A stretch of DNA of 64,000 nt from positions 5,890,001 to 5,954,000 of the forward strand of contig NZ_CP080332.1 in NCBI RefSeq assembly GCF_019456655.1, written 5' to 3'. A model generated the notes under the pieces. The model worked only from the letters and a program-made list of their open reading frames with translations, did not search any database and was not told the origin of the DNA. The translations under genes were made by a program, and so were the position numbers. Numbering within the stretch: the stretch's first letter is position 1; each line of letters starts with the position of its first letter. Source of the stretch: Mycolicibacterium diernhoferi. Lineage in GTDB: Bacteria > Actinomycetota > Actinomycetes > Mycobacteriales > Mycobacteriaceae. Of this stretch, positions 52,848 to 61,216 are shown one piece after another.

Positions 52848-54512
52848 TTAGCGCTGCGGCGCGGCCAGCTCGGCAAGGGCCGTCAGGAACAGCTCGTCCA
52901 TGCGACCGCTGAGGTCGGCCAGCTCGGTGCCGGTGGCGTTGCACGCCGAACCGAAGACCCGTTCCAGGGCGTCACCGGTGATCCCGGCACCGATGGTCAG
53001 GCACAGGCAGGCCACGCCGTCGGCGCGCAGTTCCTCCAGGGCGCGGCGGGCGTCGGCCTCGGCGTAGCGGCCCTCGTAGCCGTCGTCGTAGGGGTGCCCG
53101 TCCGACAGCACGAGCAGCAGCCGGTTGGGGGTGCCCGCTTCGGTTTTCAGGATCTGTCCGGCCCCGCGGATCGCGGCACCGAGCCGGGTGTAGCCAGACG
53201 GCCGCAGCTGGTTGAGCCGGGCCCGGGCCAGTGCCCCGAACCGCTGCCCGAAGGTCTTGATGGCCGGGAGGTGGACGGCGTGGCGGCCCTGGGACCGGAA
53301 ACCGTACACCGCGACCCGGTCGCCGAGCTCCTCCAGGGTGGCCGCCAGCACCGCGGCCGCGCGGCACTGGTGCTCGTGCACGGCCAGGCCCGCCGGGTCC
53401 TCGTCGGTGGCCGACCCGGAGGCATCGACCAGGATGAGCACCCCCAGATTGCGTTCCAGCTTGCGGCGTTCCAGATAGATGTTCTCCGCCGCGGAGTGCC
53501 CGGAGCGCAGGTCCACCCACATCGAGATGAGCGCCTCGGTGTCCAGCTCGTCGCCGTCGGCGCGGCCGCGCAACCGGCGCGGGCCCAACCCGATCCGGGA
53601 CAGCCGCCGGCGCAGCACCGGATCCTGGGGCACCTCGGCGGCCGAGACGTCGACGGTGGTGGTCAACGGGTAGTCGATGACGCGGCACCAGTCGGGCCGG
53701 TACCGGTCGCCGTACACATCCCATTCCGGGTAGCGGGCCCCCCCGACGCCGACCGCGGCGCCGGGTTTGTCGTTGTCGGTGAACTGGATTCGGGTCGGCA
53801 TCGGGCGCGCGTTCACCCCGACATCCTGGGCCTTGCGCACCGATCCCAGCCGGAGTTCCCCGCCGGCCTGGTTCTCCCCCGAGGCCCGCGCGCCGCCGAG
53901 CAGCTTGCGCAGCAGGTCGGACATCAGCTGGGAGTTCAGCGGGGATTCGAACAGTTTGAGGATCTTGCTCTGTTCGCCGGGCTCATCGTCCTCGTCCTCG
54001 TCCGAACCGTCCTCCCCCACGGGGAGGTCGGCGTTGACGTCGAACCGCACCCGCACATCCGGTTCGGTGCCGGACACCGCGCCGAGCAGGGCGCCCGGTT
54101 TGAGGACGCCGAACCAGTCCGGGGCGTCCGGGATACGGCGGCGGGACCGGGCCAGCGCCAGGGACTCGGCGCTGGACGAACTCAGCGCGTCCGCGTCGTG
54201 CAGCCCAGCGGCCAGCGGTAGCCGCGCCGCCAGGTCACCCAGCACCCGGTGCCCCTCGCAGGCCAGGTAGCGCCGCGCGATCGCGGCCCGGGCCCGCAGC
54301 GGTTTCACGTACTGCGGTGCCAGGCTGCCCGCGCCGAGAAGTGCGCTCTGCAGCAGCATTTCCCGGCGCTGCTGCTCCGCAGCGGCTCCGGCGCTGACGT
54401 AGACGACCTGCCCGTCGGTGTAGGCCGGTTGGCCGGCCGGGGCTGCGGCGACGTCTATCGACCGGCCCGCCAAGAAGGTGGCGAGCAGCCGCAGCCGGTC
54501 CGGTTCGGTCAC
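52848..54512 (-). CDS. VWA-domain protein, NorD/CbbO-like AAA+ partner
   Basis: The 554-residue protein has a C-terminal von Willebrand A domain. Its metal site (MIDAS) is DASGS (Asp363, Ser365, Ser367), with Thr and Asp further on (GYTRLG, LSDGHPYDD). A very acidic stretch (GEDGSDEDEDDEPGE, about 166-180) separates it from a helical N-terminus. This is the layout of NorD/CbbO, which recruit a client for their hexameric AAA+ partner. The GTG start overlaps the stop of the AAA+ gene (GTGA), so the two are coupled. The client is not evident. Confidence 0.85.
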   Translation of the reverse strand: MTEPDRLRLLATFLAGRSIDVAAAPAGQPAYTDGQVVYVSAGAAAEQQRREMLLQSALLGAGSLAPQYVKPLRARAAIARRYLACEGHRVLGDLAARLPLAAGLHDADALSSSSAESLALARSRRRIPDAPDWFGVLKPGALLGAVSGTEPDVRVRFDVNADLPVGEDGSDEDEDDEPGEQSKILKLFESPLNSQLMSDLLRKLLGGARASGENQAGGELRLGSVRKAQDVGVNARPMPTRIQFTDNDKPGAAVGVGGARYPEWDVYGDRYRPDWCRVIDYPLTTTVDVSAAEVPQDPVLRRRLSRIGLGPRRLRGRADGDELDTEALISMWVDLRSGHSAAENIYLERRKLERNLGVLILVDASGSATDEDPAGLAVHEHQCRAAAVLAATLEELGDRVAVYGFRSQGRHAVHLPAIKTFGQRFGALARARLNQLRPSGYTRLGAAIRGAGQILKTEAGTPNRLLLVLSDGHPYDDGYEGRYAEADARRALEELRADGVACLCLTIGAGITGDALERVFGSACNATGTELADLSGRMDELFLTALAELAAPQR

Positions 54513-55300
54513 GCCCGTGGTAGCACGGCGTCGACGAGTTCGCCGAGCGCCCGCACGACGTCTGCGTCGTCGGAGAGCACCAGCACCATCGCCGCCTGCA
54601 CCGCACTGCGCAGGTTCAGGCCCTCGGCGACCAGGCCGGCGGTCAGGATCAGCATGCGGGTGGAGGCCACTTCCCGCAATGGCGAGCCGTCGAGGTTTCG
54701 GATGGTGTTCGCCAGCCGCACCAGGATGTCCGCGGTCGACGGATCGACACCGGCTTCCCGGGCCACCACCTCACGCTCGACATCGGGCGGCGGGAAACCG
54801 AGTTCGATGGCGATGAAGCGTTGGCGCGTCGATTCCTTCAGGCTCTTCAGCACACTCTGGTAGCCCGGGTTGTACGAGATCACCAGCTGAAAGCCCTCCG
54901 CCGCAGGCAAAGTGATACCGAGTCGGTCGACGGGGAGTTCGCGGCGGTGATCGGCGAGCGGATGGATCACCACGGTGGTGTCCTGGCGGGCCTCGACCAC
55001 CTCGTCGAGGTAGAAGATCGCACCCTCGCGCACCGCCCGGGTCAACGGGCCGTCCACCCAGACGGTTTCGCCGCCCTTGAGCAGGAACCGTCCCACCAGG
55101 TCGGCCGAGGTCATGTCCTCGTGGCCGGCGACGGTGATGAGGTCACGCCCGAGTTCATGGGCCATGGCCTCCACGAACCGGGTCTTGCCGCACCCGGTCG
55201 GCCCCTTGAGCAGCACCGGCGCGCCGCGGCGGGCGGCCGCGTGGAAGACCTCGACCTCATCGTTGACCGCCCGGTAGAACGGCGCCTGCAGGGTCAACAC
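54509..55300 (-). CDS. MoxR-class AAA+ ATPase, CbbQ/NirQ/NorQ/GpvN type
   Basis: The 263-residue protein starts with GTG directly after the AveC-like gene. Walker A is GPTGCGKT (33-40), Walker B is IFYLDEV (95-101) and STRQRFIAIELGF carries the arginine finger region. The compact length without extra domains is typical of CbbQ/NorQ, which form hexamers that remodel metalloenzymes such as Rubisco or NO reductase. No such enzyme lies here; instead the partner genes encode a VWA protein and an AveC-like membrane protein. Confidence 0.88.
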   Translation of the reverse strand: MLTLQAPFYRAVNDEVEVFHAAARRGAPVLLKGPTGCGKTRFVEAMAHELGRDLITVAGHEDMTSADLVGRFLLKGGETVWVDGPLTRAVREGAIFYLDEVVEARQDTTVVIHPLADHRRELPVDRLGITLPAAEGFQLVISYNPGYQSVLKSLKESTRQRFIAIELGFPPPDVEREVVAREAGVDPSTADILVRLANTIRNLDGSPLREVASTRMLILTAGLVAEGLNLRSAVQAAMVLVLSDDADVVRALGELVDAVLPRA

Positions 55301-56470
55301 TCATTCACTCCGCTCGTGCGGCACGACGGTCGGCATCTCCACACCCTCGGGCAGGACGAACTGACCGTCTTGGTTCACATAGCCCGAATGCTTGCTCGGG
55401 ATGGGCAGCGCGGGATCCGGGCAGGGCCGGTCGGTGCCCTCCCCGCACAGACCCGAGGTGAAGTACGAACGCTTCATGACGTCCTCCGGCCACGGGTCGG
55501 CCTGCACGGCCCAGAACTGCGCGGGGATGATGTAGAAGACGAAGAACGAGGCGCTGACCGCGGAGAAGATGGCCAGGAACCGGGTCAGCTGCTGGACGGC
55601 GAAGCCGCCGCGGACGTTGTCCAGGCCCTTCTCCACGACCGTGCGGCCGCGGTCATCGGTGAAGAAGCGCAGGCAGCACAGCGCGGCCTGCACTCCGCCC
55701 CACATGAGCCCCTCGTAGACGGGCCACTGGTAGTAGGTGCCGGCGTTTATCGACAGCGACTGGACGGCGCCGGGGAAGGTGTACATCCCCAGCGGCATCA
55801 GGATGAGGCCTTCCATCACGAAGTCGAAGACGAATCCCCAGGCGAACGCGACGCCGATCAGGCCCTTGGTGCTGATGTTGGGCCAACGCTTCTGTGCTTT
55901 GCGCATGATCCAGCAACCCAGGATGGTGCACAGCAGCACCCCGAATGCGTAGCCGGAGACGTTGATGCCCAGGGGTTCTGCGACCTGAGCGCCCGGCTTC
56001 TCGGGGGACAGCCAGCCCGGGACGTGCGGAGCCCAGGAGCCCATGTTGAACGCCCAGGCGTTGTAGGTGCACCAGGTGTTGATGTAGTTGAGCAGCGGGT
56101 CCTGGAAGAAGAACAGCCCCGTGCAGACCATGAGCATGCCGTCGAGGGTGATCCGGCGTTCGCGGCGCCAGGGCCGGATGAGGAACCACCAGATGGCGAC
56201 CGGGAACAGCACCGGCGATCCGATCTGCCACATCATCAGGGCGATCTTCATGAAGGTCGGCGGTTCGGTGGGGCCGGGGTCGACCGGGGTGAAGTAGGGG
56301 CCGGTGATCCACCGGATCCACACATAGGTCTGCAGCAACAGGATGGCGCCGCCGATCACCGCCAGGAATTTGACCCGGTTCGATGTCGGACGCCCAGCCT
56401 CACCGGGTATCCCGGCGCTACTCAGGGATTCGGTGACCGTGGGCTTGCTCTGATTGGACAGCTCACTCAT
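55301..56470 (-). CDS. AveC-like (spirocyclase family) membrane protein
   Basis: The ATG at 56470 gives 389 residues with about eight membrane helices. Segments such as FQDPLLNYINTWCTYNAWAF and GFVFDFVMEGLILMPLGMY resemble the mycobacterial group related to AveC, which forms a spiroketal in avermectin synthesis. Conserved Asp, Glu, Trp and His residues near helix ends could form an active site. Mycobacteria carry several such genes of unknown role. It leads an operon with the AAA+ and VWA genes and is divergent from tetR. Confidence 0.72.
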   Translation of the reverse strand: MSELSNQSKPTVTESLSSAGIPGEAGRPTSNRVKFLAVIGGAILLLQTYVWIRWITGPYFTPVDPGPTEPPTFMKIALMMWQIGSPVLFPVAIWWFLIRPWRRERRITLDGMLMVCTGLFFFQDPLLNYINTWCTYNAWAFNMGSWAPHVPGWLSPEKPGAQVAEPLGINVSGYAFGVLLCTILGCWIMRKAQKRWPNISTKGLIGVAFAWGFVFDFVMEGLILMPLGMYTFPGAVQSLSINAGTYYQWPVYEGLMWGGVQAALCCLRFFTDDRGRTVVEKGLDNVRGGFAVQQLTRFLAIFSAVSASFFVFYIIPAQFWAVQADPWPEDVMKRSYFTSGLCGEGTDRPCPDPALPIPSKHSGYVNQDGQFVLPEGVEMPTVVPHERSE

Positions 56471-56479
56471 AGCCCGGAA

Positions 56480-56534
56480 AGATACCACCAAGTATCTGAG
56501 TAACCCTAGGGGTTCTCGGATTCTGTGCCAGAAT
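56480..56534. promoter_or_regulatory. Two operator-like inverted repeats between aveC-like gene and tetR
   Basis: AGATAC and GTATCT flank a 6-bp gap (56480-56497), 9 bp upstream of the aveC-like start. ATTCTG and CAGAAT flank a 3-bp gap (56520-56534), 6 bp upstream of the tetR start. The two differ in sequence, so they may be sites for different proteins or one may be a promoter feature. Confidence 0.45.
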
Positions 56535-56540
56535 GGCGCC

Positions 56541-57143
56541 ATGGTCGAGAAGTGGACGCGGGAACGGCGCCTGGAACGCACCCGTTCACTGCTGCTCGAC
56601 GCCGCCGAAGAAGTCTTCGCCGACAAGGGTTTCGCGCCGGCCAGCCTCGACGACATCGCGCGCGCCGCCGGCTACACCAAGGGTGCGATCTACAAGCACT
56701 TCGCCACCAAGGAAGACCTCTTCTTCGCCGTCAGCGATCGCTACTGGCGCCGGTATTTCGACAACTTCGCCGACGTGTTGTCCACCTCGACCGAGGTCGG
56801 CGCACCCGAACTCGACGCCATCGCTGCGCGCTGGCGTCAGCTCAGCCTGGACCGCGGCGCCGAGCACAGCGCACTGGGGATGGAGTTCACCCTCTACCTG
56901 CAGCGCAACCCCGACGCGCGCGAGCGGGTCGCCGGAAAACGCTCCGAAGTCGTTGAGGCACTGAGCAATTTCATCGTCGACGGGCTGGAACGCATCGGAG
57001 CGACACTGCTCATCCCGCCGCTGACCTTTGCCCAGGTGCTCGTCGCCACCAGCGATTCGGTGGTGCTCGGCAGCCAGCTCGACGACGTCGACCTGTACCG
57101 GCCGGTCGTCGAGATGTACCTGTCGGCGATCAAGCTGAGCTGA
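56541..57143 (+). CDS. TetR-family transcriptional regulator
   Basis: The ATG at 56541 gives 200 residues. The DNA-binding part is LLLDAAEEVFADKGFAPASL and GYTKGAIYKHFATKEDLFF, typical of TetR proteins. The C-terminal domain is helical with no known ligand motif. It is divergent from the AveC-like operon and is followed, after 73 bp, by aldehyde dehydrogenase and SDR genes in its own direction, so it may control both sides. Confidence 0.9.
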   Translation: MVEKWTRERRLERTRSLLLDAAEEVFADKGFAPASLDDIARAAGYTKGAIYKHFATKEDLFFAVSDRYWRRYFDNFADVLSTSTEVGAPELDAIAARWRQLSLDRGAEHSALGMEFTLYLQRNPDARERVAGKRSEVVEALSNFIVDGLERIGATLLIPPLTFAQVLVATSDSVVLGSQLDDVDLYRPVVEMYLSAIKLS

Positions 57144-57216
57144 CGCACCCGGCCGCGACCCCGGTGTATATGCTCGACCCCAATTAGCAAGTAGTTGATA
57201 CACAGAGTGGGTCGGT

Positions 57217-58617
57217 ATGGATCAGGTGCTGGAACTGGTGTCACCGCACACCGAGGAACTGCTGGCCGAAGTGCCGGTGTCCACCCCCGAGCAGATCGAT
57301 TCCGCCGTCGCCACGGCCCGCGCCGCCGTCGACTCCGGGCCCTGGCCGTTGCTGGACCCGACCGAGCGCATCGCGGTCATCCGGCGGTTCCTGGACGCCT
57401 ACCAGGCCCGCGGCGGCGAGGTGGCCGAGCTCATCACCGCCGAGATCGGCGCGCCCATCAGCTTCGCGAAGCGCGCCCAGGTCGGCCTGCCCACCGCGAT
57501 GATCGGGGCGTTTTGCGCAACCGCGCAGGCCTACCCGTGGCATGAGACCCGCCCCGGCTTCTTCGGATCCGACATCCACATCCGGCGCGAACCGGTCGGC
57601 GTGGTCGCCGCGATCGTGCCGTGGAACATGCCGCAGTTCCTCACCATCGCCAAGGTCGTGCCCGCGCTGCTCGCCGGCTGCGCGGTGATCGTCAAACCGT
57701 CGCCGGAAACCTCGCTGGACGCGACCCTGCTGGTCGAGATGCTCAACGAGGCGGGGCTGCCGCCCGGGGTGCTCTCGGTGTTGCCCGGCGGCGTATCGGT
57801 CGGTGAGCGTCTGGTCGGGCACCCTGGCGTCGACAAGGTGTCCTTCACCGGTTCCACCGCGGCGGGCAAGGCCGTCGCCGCGGCGTGCGCCACCAACCTC
57901 ACCAAGGTGAGCCTGGAACTGGGCGGCAAGTCGGCGGCCATCGTCCTGGACGACGCCGCCCCGGCCGCCGTGGCCGCCGGGGTGCGGTCGGCCAGCCTGT
58001 CCAACAGCGGCCAGATCTGTAATGCCTTGACCCGCATCCTGGTTCCCGCGGCCCGGCAACAGGAGTTCGTCGATGCGCTGGCCGCCGAACTGGACGGGAT
58101 CACCCTCGGTGACCCCACCGATCCGGGTACCCAAATGGGTCCGCTGGTCAGTCGGCGTCAGCAGCAGCGGGTGCTCGACTACATCCGGATCGGCCAGGCC
58201 GAAGGGGCACGGCTGGTGACCGGCGGCGATGGGCTGCCCGACGGGATCGATCGCGGATATTACGTGCGCCCGACGTTGTTCGCCGATGCCGACAACTCGA
58301 TGCGCATCGCGCGGGAGGAGATCTTCGGGCCGGTACTCACCGTCATCGGCTACCGGGACGCGGCCGATGCCGTCGCGATCGCCAACGACTCCGATTACGG
58401 TCTCGCCGGTTCGGTGTGGACCGCCGACACCACCCGCGGACTGGGCGTTGCCGCTCAGATCAAGACCGGCACCTTCGGGGTGAATCAGGGGTACACCATG
58501 GATCCGTTCGCGCCCTTCGGTGGTGTCAAGGGCAGCGGTTACGGCCGGGAACTCGGCCGCGAGGGCCTGGAGGGCTACCTCGACACCAAGTCAATCGCTG
58601 TTACGTCAGGAGTGTGA
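57217..58617 (+). CDS. NAD(P)+-dependent aldehyde dehydrogenase
   Basis: A 466-residue member of the aldehyde dehydrogenase superfamily. The catalytic Cys is in NSGQICNALTR and the general base Glu is in LELGGKSAAIVLDD. PWNMPQFLTI and KVSFTGSTAAGK bind NAD(P). It oxidises an aldehyde to its acid; the substrate is not predictable. The next gene, an SDR with a TTG start, follows after 4 bp and could make the aldehyde or act in the same pathway. Confidence 0.92.
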   Translation: MDQVLELVSPHTEELLAEVPVSTPEQIDSAVATARAAVDSGPWPLLDPTERIAVIRRFLDAYQARGGEVAELITAEIGAPISFAKRAQVGLPTAMIGAFCATAQAYPWHETRPGFFGSDIHIRREPVGVVAAIVPWNMPQFLTIAKVVPALLAGCAVIVKPSPETSLDATLLVEMLNEAGLPPGVLSVLPGGVSVGERLVGHPGVDKVSFTGSTAAGKAVAAACATNLTKVSLELGGKSAAIVLDDAAPAAVAAGVRSASLSNSGQICNALTRILVPAARQQEFVDALAAELDGITLGDPTDPGTQMGPLVSRRQQQRVLDYIRIGQAEGARLVTGGDGLPDGIDRGYYVRPTLFADADNSMRIAREEIFGPVLTVIGYRDAADAVAIANDSDYGLAGSVWTADTTRGLGVAAQIKTGTFGVNQGYTMDPFAPFGGVKGSGYGRELGREGLEGYLDTKSIAVTSGV

Positions 58618-58621
58618 TCGC

Positions 58622-59488
58622 TTGTCCGTCCTCAGTTTCGATGGTCGCGTCGTCGTGGTGACCGGCGCCGGTGGCGGCCTCGGCCGCTGCCACGCCCTCG
58701 AATTCGCCCGCCGCGGAGCCCATGTCGTGGTCAACGACGTGGGCGCCGCGGTGGACGGCACCGGCCCGGCCACCTCGGCCGCACAAGCCGTGGTCGACGA
58801 GATCACCGCCGGGGGCGGCTCCGCGGTGGCCAACACCGATTCGGTGGCCACCGAGGCGGGCGGGCAGGGCATCATCGGCACCGCCGTCGAGGCCTTCGGC
58901 AAGGTGGACGTGCTGGTCAACAACGCCGGCATCCTGCGCGACGCCGCGTTCAAGAACATGACCGCCGAGCAGGTCGACGCAGTGATCGACGTGCACCTGC
59001 GGGGCGCGTTCAACGTCACCCGGGCGGCCTGGCCGGTGTTGCGCGAGCAGAACTACGGACGCATCGTCATGACCACCTCGGGCTCGGGCCTGTTCGGGAC
59101 GTTCGGCCAGTCCAACTACGGGGCCGCCAAGACCGGGCTGGTCGGGTTGATGAACGTGCTGGCGATCGAGGGACAGCGCAACAACATTCTGGTCAACGCG
59201 ATCTCCCCGATCGCCCGGACCCGGATGACCGAGAACACCATGACCGAGTTGGTGAAGGACCTCGATCCCGAGGACGTCACCCCGGTGGTCGTCTACCTCG
59301 GCCACGAGACCTGCGAGCGCACCGCCAACATCTACCGGGTCGGCGGCAAGCACGTGTCCCGGGTGTTCATCGCCGAGACCGCGGGTGTGGACCTGGAGGC
59401 GGCCAGCGCCGAGGCCTTCGCCGCACATATCGACAAGATCGACGACGCGTCGAGCTTCACCATCCGGGGCGGGCCTGCCCGCGGGTGA
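58622..59488 (+). CDS. SDR oxidoreductase, HSD17B4/FabG-like
   Basis: The start is a TTG at 58622 with GGAG about nine bases upstream. The 288-residue protein has VVVVTGAGGGLGRCHALEFA, NNAGILRD and the active-site YGAAKTG. It resembles the dehydrogenase domain of peroxisomal multifunctional enzyme 2 and mycobacterial 3-hydroxyacyl-CoA dehydrogenases of the FabG type, with the extended C-terminus (residues 230-288). It may oxidise a 3-hydroxyacyl-CoA or a steroid alcohol. It is cotranscribed with the aldehyde dehydrogenase. Confidence 0.86.
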   Translation: MSVLSFDGRVVVVTGAGGGLGRCHALEFARRGAHVVVNDVGAAVDGTGPATSAAQAVVDEITAGGGSAVANTDSVATEAGGQGIIGTAVEAFGKVDVLVNNAGILRDAAFKNMTAEQVDAVIDVHLRGAFNVTRAAWPVLREQNYGRIVMTTSGSGLFGTFGQSNYGAAKTGLVGLMNVLAIEGQRNNILVNAISPIARTRMTENTMTELVKDLDPEDVTPVVVYLGHETCERTANIYRVGGKHVSRVFIAETAGVDLEAASAEAFAAHIDKIDDASSFTIRGGPARG

Positions 59489-59611
59489 TCCGCGCCGGCC
59501 CGGGCGGCTGCGCGGCCCACGTCGAGGGCCTGGAGACAGGGGTCCCTCGTCCGATCCGGCAGGGCACAAAGGCTCTAGGCGCCCGACTGCCTTTCGCGCG
59601 ACGATCGGGTC

Positions 59612-59935
59612 ATGACCGAACCTCACGAGTCGCGGGATCAGAACACAGTGGTCACGGAGCGACGTGACAGGCCGAACACGGCCGCGGTGTGGGCCAGCTG
59701 GGTCGGCATCGTCGCCGGGGTCGTCTTCGTCGTGGCCGTGGTGTTCTTCTCCGGATTCTTCCTCGGAACGAACTCATCGAGCAGTTGCCCCGGCGGGAAT
59801 CGCCAGCACGGCATGATGGAGCGGGGCCAGATGGGACCCGGCGGGATGATGGGACCCGGCGGGATGATGGGACCGCACCATCCCTGGCCCGGCCCGCAGC
59901 CCACGACGACGGCGCCCCCCACACGACGTCCCTAG
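59612..59935 (+). CDS. Single-pass membrane protein with Met/Gly/Pro-rich tail
   Basis: The 107-residue protein has a charged N-terminus, one membrane helix (about 30-50, VGIVAGVVFVVAVVFFSGFF) and an exported tail with one Cys, then GQMGPGGMMGPGGMMGP, His and Pro. Met- and His-rich tails can bind copper, but this is inference. The tail is encoded by an 18-bp repeat. The stop codon TAG is the centre of the CTAG target of an IS481-family element, and the coding sequence is not disrupted. Confidence 0.68.
   Translation: MTEPHESRDQNTVVTERRDRPNTAAVWASWVGIVAGVVFVVAVVFFSGFFLGTNSSSSCPGGNRQHGMMERGQMGPGGMMGPGGMMGPHHPWPGPQPTTTAPPTRRP
59831..59874 (+). repeat. 18-bp tandem repeat, about 2.5 copies
   Basis: The unit atgggacccggcgggatg occurs at 59831-59848 and 59849-59866, followed by half a unit. 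It encodes the repeated peptide MGPGGM. Confidence 0.8.
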
Positions 59936-59936
59936 T
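59931..59936. repeat. Target site duplication, left copy (CCTAGT)
   Basis: CCTAGT abuts the left end of the insertion sequence and matches the right flank ACTAGT at 5 of 6 bases. Both fit NCTAGN, the 6-bp target known for IS481. Confidence 0.7.
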
Positions 59937-60918
59937 TGTACTGACCTGAGAGGTTAGGTACGCGGGTGGCAGGTGGTTCGCCGCCGAGTGCGGTGTGGCC
60001 GCGGTGGTAATTGTAGGTGTGTAGCCAGCGTGGATACTCGGCGCAGCGTTCAGCGTCGCTGGTGTAGAGCCGGGCGTAGGCCCATTCGTCGGCCAGGGTG
60101 CGGTGGAAGCGTTCGACCTTGCCGTTGGTTTGCGGCCTGTAGGGGCGGGTGCGGCGATGTTCGACGTCGCCGAGTGCGTCCCGGAAAGCGTGTGATCGGT
60201 AGCAGGAACCGTTGTCGGTCAACACTTTACGAACAGTGATCCCGCACTCGTTGAACCAGGCGTTAGCGCGTAGCCAAAACGCGGCGGCGGTCTCTTTGCG
60301 TTCATCGGTGAGCAGCTCGCTATAAACCAGTCGTGAGTGTGCATCTATCGCGGTGTGCAGAAAGTGGTAGCCGCGCACCAACCGGCGATTGCGGTGTTGG
60401 CCGGCCCCTCTGCTTGCCTGTGCGTTGCGATTGCCCACGCTGCGCCCTTGCATCCGCCATCCACCGCCGGCGGGGACCTTACCGACCTTCTTGACATCGA
60501 CATGGACCAGTTCACCGACGGCTGTGGTGTTGATCCGTCGGATGACCCTGCCGGTGGGGCGGTCCAGCCAGCGCAGGCGCGCGATCCCGTAGCGGGTCAG
60601 CACCCGGTGCACAGTCGAAGGATGGATGCCTAACAGATAGCCGATCTGGGCTGGGCCCCAACGACGGATGACTCGGACCTTGATGATTCGCCGCTCGGTG
60701 CGGGTGGGTGTCTGATTGGGGCTGTGGTGCGGTCGTGAGCTGCGATCGGCCATGCCGGCCGGTCCCAGTTCGCGATACCTGCTGGCCCAACGCTGGGCAG
60801 TGGTGACCGCGACCTGAAACCGCTCGGCGGCCCGGCGCAGCGACCAGCCGTCCTCGACAACACAACGAGCCAGCCGCAGACGACCGGTTTCTGACAATGG
60901 GGCATTACGGTGGGACAC
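59932..60918 (-). CDS. IS481-family transposase
   Basis: The 328-residue protein starts with GTG at 60918. The N-terminal helix-turn-helix is in GWSLRRAAERFQVAVTTAQR. The catalytic acidic triad is likely Asp141 (VHVDVKKVG), Asp235 (LTDNGSCYRS) and Glu269 (TNGKVERFHRTL). All motifs are intact, so the element may still be active. The stop codon TAG is supplied by the CTAG of the target site, outside the element proper. Confidence 0.93.
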   Translation of the reverse strand: MSHRNAPLSETGRLRLARCVVEDGWSLRRAAERFQVAVTTAQRWASRYRELGPAGMADRSSRPHHSPNQTPTRTERRIIKVRVIRRWGPAQIGYLLGIHPSTVHRVLTRYGIARLRWLDRPTGRVIRRINTTAVGELVHVDVKKVGKVPAGGGWRMQGRSVGNRNAQASRGAGQHRNRRLVRGYHFLHTAIDAHSRLVYSELLTDERKETAAAFWLRANAWFNECGITVRKVLTDNGSCYRSHAFRDALGDVEHRRTRPYRPQTNGKVERFHRTLADEWAYARLYTSDAERCAEYPRWLHTYNYHRGHTALGGEPPATRVPNLSGQYN

Positions 60919-61024
60919 GAAGACCTCCGAGAGAGTTGGTGCGTTCCTAGACAGCTCGCACTTCACTCGGAGGTCTTCTCCATGTCACCATGCCACGCCG
61001 TACCTAACGTCCGTGGTCAGTACA
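59937..61024 (-). mobile_element. Complete IS481-family insertion sequence, 1088 bp
   Basis: The ends are TGTACTGACC (59937-59946) and its complement GGTCAGTACA (61015-61024). Inside, GTTAGGTACG recurs in inverted orientation after a 6-bp mismatch, giving imperfect terminal repeats of about 26 bp. One intact transposase gene fills the element. The flanks are a 6-bp NCTAGN duplication. It lies just after a membrane protein gene and before the MPT63-like gene. Confidence 0.9.
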
Positions 61025-61030
61025 ACTAGT
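61025..61030. repeat. Target site duplication, right copy (ACTAGT)
   Basis: ACTAGT directly follows the right inverted repeat. Its first base differs from the left copy, so one has mutated since insertion. Confidence 0.65.
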
Positions 61031-61216
61031 CCGCCCGCTCAGGCATCGCGGGACAGCACGCTGCCGGCAGTCCTCGTCGATTAGCGAGCCTAAGCAGCAC
61101 CGCCCCAATCCCGCTCGATTCCAATATCTTTCGGTTAGCGCCGCTAATCGACGGGGATGATTCTCCATATCGCGCGTAGCGTTCGCCTTGTGACTGCACG
61201 CCAATGAGGGGAGTCA

